Under the pieces are notes generated by a model. It worked only from the letters and a program-made list of their open reading frames with translations. It was not told the origin of the DNA and did not search any database. This document shows, piece by piece, positions 1 through 4,862 of a DNA stretch of 5,630 bases. How positions within the stretch are numbered: the first letter of the stretch is position 1; each line of letters begins with the position of its first letter. The translations under genes and the position numbers were made by a program. This DNA is from Anaerolinea sp. (GTDB taxonomy: Bacteria; Chloroflexota; Anaerolineae; Anaerolineales; Anaerolineaceae), in the NCBI GenBank assembly GCA_029975965.1, contig JARKOV010000006.1, positions 1-5,630 of the forward strand, in the 5' to 3' direction.

Positions 1-1
1 G

Positions 2-1288
2 TCGATCCTGCTGCTGGTGCCCTTGTCGTTGATCGAGGGGCAGATTCGCGAGCGTAGCCAGCGCCAGCAGGAGGTGCAACGGAACATTGCCAACAGTGCG
101 GCCGGCGAGCAGACGCTGGTCGGGCCGGTGATCCTGCTTGAATTCCGCGAGCGGGTGCAGGAGCCGGTACGCGATCCGGACAGCGGCAAGATCACCGGCA
201 CGCTGTCGCGCATCGCGACGCAGCGCCGGCTGATCTCTGCCGAGAGCCTGGATATCGACGGCGCGGCGCGGGTGGAGAACCGCCATCGCGGCATTTACCA
301 GGCGCGCTTGTTCCATCTCGATCTGAGCAACCAGGCAAAGCTGGTGATCGAGCCGTTTACCGCCAGCGCGCCGGAACGCACGCTGTTGGATGCCGAGGCG
401 ACGCTGGTGCTCGGTGTGGCCGATCCGCGCGGGGTCGATGTCGATCCTGAGGTGACGATCAATGGCAAGCCTTTCCGTTTCATTACGCCGGGCAACCGGC
501 TGGAAACCGGTGAAGCGCTGAAGATGCCGCAACTGATCGTGCCGCTGGGGCGCATTGACCCGAGCAAGACGAGCACTTTCGACGTCAGTTTCCCGCTGCA
601 ACTGACCGGCACCAGCCGCCTGGCGATTGCGCCGAGCGCCGACAGCAACCGGATCCACCTGAAGTCGGACTGGCCGCATCCCAATTTCGGCGGCCGTTTC
701 CTGCCACGCGAGCGCAGCGTCGGCGCCGACGGCTTTGACGCGCAATGGGCGATCTCCCACCTCGCCCGCGATTTCGACCGCGCGCTGGACCCGAACTCGG
801 GCGAGGCGCTGTCCATCGACTTTGTCGATCCGGTGAATGTTTACCTGCAATCGGAGCGGGCGGTGAAGTACGGCATCCTGTTCATCGTCCTCACCTTTGC
901 CGGTTTCTTCCTGATCGAAATCCTGCGCCGCGCGCCGATCCACCCGATGCAGTACCTGCTGGTCGGGCTGGCGCTGGCGATCTTCTTCCTGCTCCTCATC
1001 GCGCTCTCCGAACACCTGTCGTTCGCGCTGGCTTACGGGCTTTCCTCGCTCGCCTGCATCGCGCTGATCGGCTTCTACCTGGCCGGCGCGCTGGGCGGCG
1101 TGCGGCGCGGGCTGGCCTTTGCCGGCGGCCTCACCGGCCTCTATGGCGTGCTGTTCGGCGTGCTGCGCTCGGAAGACAACGCGCTGCTGATGGGCGCCCT
1201 GCTGCTCTTTGCCGCGTTGGGCTCGACCATGCTCGCTACCCGCCATGTCAATTGGCATCGCCTGAGCAGCAACCCCGAGGAAGCGTGA
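2..1288 (+). CDS. creD: CreD family inner membrane protein (5' end cut by window)
   Basis: The frame is open from the first bases (SILLLVPLSLIEGQI), so the true start lies upstream. The GTG at 17 is internal to the first membrane helix and is unlikely to be the start. What is visible fits CreD (PF06123): the end of an N-terminal helix, then the family signature with an IxERxxRxxE-like stretch and a GEQTLVGPVI segment. A large beta-rich hydrophilic region follows (about nt 130-850, presumably periplasmic). Last come about five hydrophobic helices, near nt 870-930, 946-1011, 1016-1100, 1109-1166 and 1178-1250. About 428 residues are present against about 450 in E. coli CreD, so only some 20 are missing. 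In E. coli, creD belongs to the CreBC two-component regulon and affects envelope integrity, colicin E2 tolerance and beta-lactam responses; its molecular activity is not established. Whether creB and creC lie upstream cannot be seen. The family call is firm; the role is by homology. Confidence 0.93.
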   Translation, partial: SILLLVPLSLIEGQIRERSQRQQEVQRNIANSAAGEQTLVGPVILLEFRERVQEPVRDPDSGKITGTLSRIATQRRLISAESLDIDGAARVENRHRGIYQARLFHLDLSNQAKLVIEPFTASAPERTLLDAEATLVLGVADPRGVDVDPEVTINGKPFRFITPGNRLETGEALKMPQLIVPLGRIDPSKTSTFDVSFPLQLTGTSRLAIAPSADSNRIHLKSDWPHPNFGGRFLPRERSVGADGFDAQWAISHLARDFDRALDPNSGEALSIDFVDPVNVYLQSERAVKYGILFIVLTFAGFFLIEILRRAPIHPMQYLLVGLALAIFFLLLIALSEHLSFALAYGLSSLACIALIGFYLAGALGGVRRGLAFAGGLTGLYGVLFGVLRSEDNALLMGALLLFAALGSTMLATRHVNWHRLSSNPEEA

Positions 1289-1303
1289 ACGTAGCCGCCC
1301 TGT

Positions 1304-1318
1304 CGCCCCGCCGGGGCG
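1304..1318 (+). terminator. GC-rich hairpin just after creD, possible terminator
   Basis: A perfect 6-bp inverted repeat (CGCCCC, loop GCC, GGGGCG) lies 15 bases after the creD stop and extends by a T-G and a G-C pair to 1302-1320. An alternative pairing uses GCCGCCC at 1294-1300 with 1314-1320. No T-run follows, so this is at best a weak or factor-dependent terminator, or a 3'-end stabilising hairpin. The sequence shows the pairing; the function is inferred. Confidence 0.35.
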
Positions 1319-1371
1319 GCCTACGGCCGGCCGGGTGCTCCCCGGACTTGCCGTCGGAATATCGGCCGGAA

Positions 1372-1400
1372 TTGAACTTTGCGGCCCGGCATGGTCAAAG
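1372..1400 (+). promoter_or_regulatory. Weak sigma70-like promoter candidate before the 94-aa membrane protein
   Basis: TTGAAC at 1372-1377 resembles a -35 box (4 of 6 positions). Seventeen bases later, TCAAAG at 1395-1400 is a poor -10 (3 of 6). It lies about 50 bases before the start at 1450. It is listed because the gap between creD and this gene would need a promoter if they are not co-transcribed. The match is too weak to rely on. Confidence 0.2.
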
Positions 1401-1438
1401 CACAGCGTGCAACACCTTTTGTCACACCTTGATGGCTC

Positions 1439-1444
1439 GGGAGG
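1439..1444 (+). promoter_or_regulatory. Shine-Dalgarno site that sets the start of the 94-aa membrane protein
   Basis: GGGAGG lies five bases before the ATG at 1450. It selects that ATG over the in-frame ATG at 1432, which lies upstream of this site and would add six residues. The frame stays open far upstream only because it shadows creD. Confidence 0.7.
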
Positions 1445-1449
1445 TCAGT

Positions 1450-1734
1450 ATGCCGAAATGGATCTACTTACTTGGTGCTTCTTTGTTCAGCGCCATTTTC
1501 GGTGAAGCGGTCTTTTTCACGATCATCGATCCGCAACAGCTCTACTTGTTTGGCGAACCGGTTTCCTGGCAACCGGTTGCGGTCTATTCGGCCGGATTCT
1601 TCATGTTCTGGGGTTTGACTTTCTTCAACGCGGCCCTGGTCACCTGGATGCAAAAACCGGGCGATGAAGTCAATCGTGAGCCGCAAGAACAGGCACGCCG
1701 TCTTGAGCAAAGAAACCACCTGAAATCCACCTAG
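1450..1734 (+). CDS. Small two-helix inner membrane protein, function unknown
   Basis: This gene encodes 94 residues. The start at 1450 is chosen because a strong GGGAGG lies five bases upstream and because the first helix begins directly after it. Two hydrophobic segments are visible, about residues 4-26 and 43-66, both rich in Phe and aromatic residues. A short polar loop (about 27-42, containing DPQQ and FGEPVSW) joins them. A charged, Gln/Glu/Arg-rich tail (68-94) follows and would form a soluble helix, probably cytoplasmic. The first helix carries an acidic residue (Glu19) within the hydrophobic stretch, and Asn60 lies in the second; such polar residues can matter for helix packing or transport, but that is inference. 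I do not recognise the family. It lies 161 bases after creD, has its own ribosome binding site, and is followed by a gene remnant, so it may be transcribed alone. The coding call is well supported; the function is unknown. Confidence 0.8.
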   Translation: MPKWIYLLGASLFSAIFGEAVFFTIIDPQQLYLFGEPVSWQPVAVYSAGFFMFWGLTFFNAALVTWMQKPGDEVNREPQEQARRLEQRNHLKST

Positions 1735-1910
1735 CGAACCGGGTACAACCCGCCCTTGGCGCGCTTGCACTTCGTTTGGTGCAGGTCTTCGCTCGGCGGT
1801 GCGGACAGAAAAATACCGCGTCACAGCACCGCTTGAGCACAGGATTTTGTCATTGACGCTACCCTTGGCGCTGCGGCGGCCGAGTCAATCACCTACCGCT
1901 GCTGGCCGGT
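1735..1910. other. Non-coding or decayed stretch before the GH3 remnant
   Basis: I see no supported gene here. Frames on both strands give short, arginine-rich or stop-broken peptides with no family resemblance. A small hairpin is possible around 1766-1783 (GCAC paired with GTGC). The stretch may hold further unrecognisable remains of the GH3 gene whose C-terminal part follows. Confidence 0.4.
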
Positions 1911-2297
1911 GTGACCGAACAACCCGACCCCGGCTACGCCGGCAGCGCGTTGATGCTCGGCCACGTCAGGCTCGAAGCGTTCGACGTGCAACGCGCCGCA
2001 TCGCACTCGCCAGCCGTCGTCCGCCTGCAGCGCAAGGACTGGGGCTACGACGGCGTGCTGCTCACCGACGACCTCAACATGGGCGCGGTCTACGACCTCG
2101 GCATCGGCAAAGTAGCCAGCGAGGCGCTGGCCGCCGGCGTCGACGTGGTCCTGGTCAGCTACGACCCGCGCCTGGTTTACCGGGCGATTTACGGCGCTGC
2201 AACGGCGTTGAGCGATGAGCGGCTGACGGCAGAAAACCCGGCGGCAAGCAGGCAACGGCTGACTGAGTTCCCGGCAGGACAAGCTCAACGCCAATGA
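1911..2297 (+). pseudogene. Remnant of a glycoside hydrolase family 3 (beta-N-acetylhexosaminidase-like) gene
   Basis: The open frame from the GTG at 1911 encodes 128 residues that match only the C-terminal third of a GH3 catalytic barrel. GHVRLEAFD (17-25) matches the usual AHVxxPxxD strand. SPAVV (33-37) then leads into WGYDGVLLTDDLNMGA (44-59), which carries the catalytic nucleophile Asp of the (S/T)DDLxM motif. EALAAGVDVVLVSYDP (71-86) is the next strand and turn. Intact enzymes of the NagZ type are about 340 residues or longer and carry a KHFPGHG-type loop with the acid/base His; this upstream part is absent. The few residues upstream in frame, back to a TGA at 1854, show no GH3 motif, and no Shine-Dalgarno precedes the GTG. 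The spacing between SPAVV and WGYDG looks one residue short. NagZ-type enzymes remove N-acetylglucosamine from muropeptides, but this fragment cannot be active alone. The family assignment is confident; pseudogene status is inferred from the missing half. Confidence 0.75.
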
Positions 2298-2304
2298 CAT
2301 TCTT

Positions 2305-2332
2305 TTGAGCAGCACCGTGTCCGTGTCAAAAT
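2305..2332 (+). promoter_or_regulatory. Candidate sigma70-like promoter before the small ORF and membrane protein/nuclease pair
   Basis: TTGAGC at 2305-2310 (4 of 6 to a -35 box) is followed after 16 bases by CAAAAT at 2327-2332 (4 of 6 to a -10 box). It lies just after the GH3 remnant and upstream of the 2396-4777 gene block, where a promoter would be expected. The match is moderate and the spacing slightly short, so this is a candidate only. Confidence 0.25.
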
Positions 2333-2345
2333 CCTCGGCTGACAC
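2323..2345. promoter_or_regulatory. Inverted repeat GTGTCA-N11-TGACAC, possible operator
   Basis: GTGTCA at 2323-2328 is repeated in inverted form as TGACAC at 2340-2345, a perfect 6-bp dyad with 11 bases between the arms. The left arm overlaps the candidate -10 box. The half-site spacing would suit a dimeric HTH regulator, or the repeat could be chance. Only the symmetry is seen; regulation is inference. Confidence 0.2.
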
Positions 2346-2395
2346 AGCTTCGGCAGCACCACAAAACGTCTGCCCAACGATCACCGAGCAAACCC

Positions 2396-2524
2396 ATGCA
2401 CAACTTCGCCAGCATTTTCAAAGATGCGAACATCCGTAGCAGGCTCACTCAGTTTGCCTTGACTCATCTCGACCGCTTCGAAAGCTTCCTATTCGACAAG
2501 AAGCAGCGGCGCTCGCTTACTTGA
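2396..2524 (+). CDS. Possible 42-residue small protein upstream of the membrane protein/nuclease pair
   Basis: An ATG at 2396 opens a 42-codon frame ending in TGA at 2522-2524, 25 bases before the next gene. The peptide begins MHNFASIFKDANIRSRL and continues with THLDRFESFLFDKK. It is not arginine-rich junk: it has a sensible mix of charged and hydrophobic residues and could form one or two amphipathic helices. There is no membrane segment or signal peptide. No good Shine-Dalgarno is visible; only a weak GAG lies some nine bases before the ATG. It could be a real small partner protein of the downstream genes, the N-terminal stub of a gene lost by deletion like the neighbouring GH3 remnant, or chance. 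I do not recognise the family. Confidence 0.35.
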   Translation: MHNFASIFKDANIRSRLTQFALTHLDRFESFLFDKKQRRSLT

Positions 2525-2549
2525 AGTCCGTCGAGGAGAAGCCGGCCCC

Positions 2550-3839
2550 ATGAGCCCCCCTTTGCCGAACCGCAAACCCTCCGCCAACGCCGGGGCCGCT
2601 TATTCGCCCCGGCGGACGATTCGGCAAGCGCAAACCGGTAGAAAAACTCGTCATGCCAATACACTCGGAGCCATCCTCCAAGTAGCCAGACAACAATTCA
2701 GAGAGCATTTCACCAGTTCGCTGACCGCCCTCGCGTTCACGCTGGGCGGGGGACTGATGCTGGCGTATTTCTTCCGCATCCGCTATCTCCCCGCCATCAG
2801 CCTGGAATCGGCAACCGGAATATTGCTGGGGGTTGCCATGGCGGGAGCGCTGACGCTGGGTTCGTTGCTCATCCTATTGAGCTTGCCAGGCGCTGTATTA
2901 CAGCTTTGTCTACGGCACCGGATCATCAATCCCGGCACCAGAAAATTCAAAAACGAAAACCGGAGGCCGAGCAGAAAAAACTTCAGAAACTCGGCGCGCA
3001 TAATTTTTTTGTTCCATCTCTTCGTCGCTGAATTTCTTGCTTTGCTGGCTACGCTTGGCCCAGCCTATATGGGCTGGACGCACACCCTTTTTGGCTGGTC
3101 CTTGATTCTGACCACCTGGGCAATCAGTATCCTATTTCTGGCCGGCGTGACGGCTCTCGCCCTGAATTATGAGCACGGTGACCCGGTTGGACGACAGGCG
3201 AAGGTGCGCTATCGAAAATTCAAGGGATATGCCCATGGGTTCTGGATTCTTGGCTTTCTGACACTTCTGCTGATCTGCATCAACACCTTCCTATTCCAAA
3301 TATTTCCGTTATTCCAGCAAGAAAGTGACTTAGTGAGCCTGTTTTATTTCGGGCTGATCATTTTCTTAAGCTGCGCCATCGGCATCGCTGCTATCCACAA
3401 CTGGAAGTCGGCGCCCCTTCTTGGCATCGTGCCGCTCCTCCTGCTTCTGTTCGTGCTCGGTGGCCTAAGCACTATGTCGGAGAGCGTCATGCGCACGCTA
3501 AAACTCGGCGCCCTGGAAAACACCACGATGCTGGTCACGCCAACCGGATGCCAAAGCATCGCCGCGCAACTGACGACATCCCTGTGCGCCAAGCAAAAAC
3601 CGTTGCCTCCCGATGCAACCTGCCGCATACAGGGCCTGACGATTCTCTCGCGTATTGGCGAAGAGCAGTTGCTGGCGTTCAAGGACGAATCGTCGGAAAC
3701 ACGCTTGACCTTGCGCAGCAGCGAAGTGGTCAGCATGGCCTACCCGGAAAAACGCGCCGGCAACTCCGCCACGAGCCAGGCGCAGAAGCCCTGCGTTACG
3801 ATTGAACCCACCGCCCCGCCGCCTTCTTCGGAGAAATGA
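2550..3839 (+). CDS. Seven-helix membrane protein with hydrophilic C-terminal domain, unknown function
   Basis: This gene encodes 429 residues of no family I can name. Residues 1-55 are basic and proline/arginine-rich. Hydrophobic segments then lie at about 58-75, 88-120, 150-174, 180-206, 231-256, 261-283 and 288-309. Lys/Arg-rich loops at 121-149 and 214-226 look cytoplasmic. The remaining 120 residues form a soluble domain. It has Cys334, Cys346 and Cys358 spaced exactly twelve apart plus Cys415, a predicted beta-rich stretch (about 359-398, LTILSRIGEEQLLAF then LTLRSSEVVSM), and a Pro/Ser-rich tail. If seven helices are right and the loops are inside, this domain would face outward, where the cysteines could pair; that is inference. 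The ATG at 2550 has GAGGAG at 2533-2538, a rather long 11-base spacing, so the start is not certain. The stop overlaps the next gene by ATGA, so the two are translationally coupled and probably act together. Local base use is less GC-rich than the flanks. Confidence 0.85.
   Translation: MSPPLPNRKPSANAGAAYSPRRTIRQAQTGRKTRHANTLGAILQVARQQFREHFTSSLTALAFTLGGGLMLAYFFRIRYLPAISLESATGILLGVAMAGALTLGSLLILLSLPGAVLQLCLRHRIINPGTRKFKNENRRPSRKNFRNSARIIFLFHLFVAEFLALLATLGPAYMGWTHTLFGWSLILTTWAISILFLAGVTALALNYEHGDPVGRQAKVRYRKFKGYAHGFWILGFLTLLLICINTFLFQIFPLFQQESDLVSLFYFGLIIFLSCAIGIAAIHNWKSAPLLGIVPLLLLLFVLGGLSTMSESVMRTLKLGALENTTMLVTPTGCQSIAAQLTTSLCAKQKPLPPDATCRIQGLTILSRIGEEQLLAFKDESSETRLTLRSSEVVSMAYPEKRAGNSATSQAQKPCVTIEPTAPPPSSEK
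3830..3833 (+). promoter_or_regulatory. Shine-Dalgarno that favours ATG 3842 for the nuclease gene
   Basis: GGAG at 3830-3833 is only two bases from the ATG at 3836 but eight bases from the in-frame ATG at 3842. Normal spacing therefore favours 3842. The site lies inside the end of the upstream membrane protein gene, as expected for coupled translation at an overlapping junction. Confidence 0.6.
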
Positions 3840-3841
3840 GC

Positions 3842-4777
3842 ATGGCCAAGATCAACCTGCGCCAGACCGTAGCCAACCTTCTCAAGGCGCACCCGAATGA
3901 GCGCTTCACCGCCCGTCAGATTGCCGAGTGGATATTTGCCAACCAGCGCGAAGCTTGCGAGGAAAAGCGCAAGAACAGCCAGCAGGATTTGAGCGACGAC
4001 GCGGCCTTTCTCTGGCAGCTGGTGGCGGAGATTGGCGCCAATCGCCCGGTGATCCAGAAGCGCTGGCCGCAGATTCGAACGACCGAGGGGCGCCCGCGCC
4101 AGTATTACTGGACGGCGGCGAGCGAGGCGGCGGAAGTGGCGGAGGTGGAAAAGCAGGCCCAGGCCAACAAGCCCGGCAAACTGAGCGAACACGATCTCTA
4201 CCCGTTGCTGTGCCGTTATCTGCATGGCGATCTCAAGCTGTACCCCAAACGCATCGACGAGAAACGCGCCACCAACCGCCACGGACCCAACGGCAACAAG
4301 TGGCTTTTCCCCGATCTGGTCGCGCTGGAAAACCTGGGCGAAGACTGGGATCAGGAAATCCGCGCCTGCGTGCAGCAAGCGGGCGCGCAACGGGCGCGCC
4401 TCTGGTCGTTTGAGGTCAAGTTGCTGATCAATCGCGCCAATGTCCGCGAAACCTGGTTTCAGGCGGTGTCCAATTCGTCCTGGGCGAATCTGGGTTATCT
4501 CGTCGCCGCCGATATCCAGGAAAACCCGATGAAGGAGCTTCGCCTGCTCGGCGCTTCCTACGGCATTGGTTTGATCCGGCTGGATACCGGCGCCCCGAGC
4601 GAAAGCGAAATCCTGATCCCGGCACGGGAACGCAGCGAAATCGACTGGGACGCCTGCAACCGTCTGGCCGTGGAAAACAGCGACTTCCGCGAGTTCGTCA
4701 GTTGGGTCCGGCAGTTCCACCAGACCGACAGTGCCCAGGTCGGCAAGTGGGATATTCCAGAGACTGTTGATTTTTAA
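3842..4777 (+). CDS. COG2958/HrgA-like protein: HTH domain plus predicted PD-(D/E)xK nuclease
   Basis: From the ATG at 3842 this is 311 residues; an ATG at 3836 would add two. Residues about 4-91 resemble the HARE-type winged HTH found on some restriction enzymes: LRQTVANLLKAHPNERFTAR at the start, then a basic QKRWPQIRTTEGRPRQYYW segment near 72-90. An Ala/Glu linker follows (92-110). The C-terminal half starts at LSEHDLYPLL and carries a likely PD-(D/E)xK core. Its Asp158 is in KWLFPDLVALE, its Glu191 and Lys193 are in LWSFEVKLL, and Gln207 is in the helix WFQAVSNSSWANLGYLVAADI. COG2958 includes Helicobacter pylori HrgA, found where a restriction gene is replaced in some strains. The expected role is DNA binding and cleavage, or a related restriction-like function, in the cytoplasm. 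No methyltransferase is in view, so it is not an obvious classical restriction-modification system. It is coupled to the preceding membrane protein gene. The family call is confident; nuclease activity is predicted from motifs only. Confidence 0.85.
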   Translation: MAKINLRQTVANLLKAHPNERFTARQIAEWIFANQREACEEKRKNSQQDLSDDAAFLWQLVAEIGANRPVIQKRWPQIRTTEGRPRQYYWTAASEAAEVAEVEKQAQANKPGKLSEHDLYPLLCRYLHGDLKLYPKRIDEKRATNRHGPNGNKWLFPDLVALENLGEDWDQEIRACVQQAGAQRARLWSFEVKLLINRANVRETWFQAVSNSSWANLGYLVAADIQENPMKELRLLGASYGIGLIRLDTGAPSESEILIPARERSEIDWDACNRLAVENSDFREFVSWVRQFHQTDSAQVGKWDIPETVDF

Positions 4778-4818
4778 GCATTTTAGAAAACCACGGAAGC
4801 ATCTGGCGCACCATGAAA

Positions 4819-4842
4819 AAAGCCGGACTTTCGTCCGGCTTT
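4819..4842. terminator. Bidirectional rho-independent terminator between convergent genes
   Basis: AAAGCCGGAC at 4819-4828, loop TTTC, and GTCCGGCTTT at 4833-4842 form a perfect 10-bp stem. Read on the minus strand it has a GAAA tetraloop and a tail of six T's (complement of 4816-4821), an excellent terminator for the nucleotidase gene ending at 4863. On the plus strand the tail TTTGCTT is weaker but should still help end transcripts of the nuclease gene, whose stop is 42 bases before the stem. Confidence 0.9.
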
Positions 4843-4862
4843 GCTTGGCGTCCTTGTCCGAC

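Noticed and set aside
745..1449. Long open plus-strand frame running out of creD into the 94-aa membrane protein
   Set aside because: Within creD it is an arginine/alanine/proline-rich shadow of the real frame. Only the part from 1450 has protein-like composition and a ribosome binding site.
1567..1580. TGGCAACCGGTTGC, reminiscent of a sigma54 -24/-12 element
   Set aside because: The spacing between the TGGC and TTGC parts is one base short of the usual, and it lies inside a coding sequence.
1893..2384. Minus-strand frame of 163 codons opposite the GH3 remnant
   Set aside because: The GH3 motifs on the plus strand are unmistakable; the antisense product shows no recognisable motif.
3740..4720. 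Minus-strand frame of 326 codons opposite the nuclease gene
   Set aside because: It mirrors the codons of the COG2958 gene, shows no family motif, and the plus-strand protein has clear domains.
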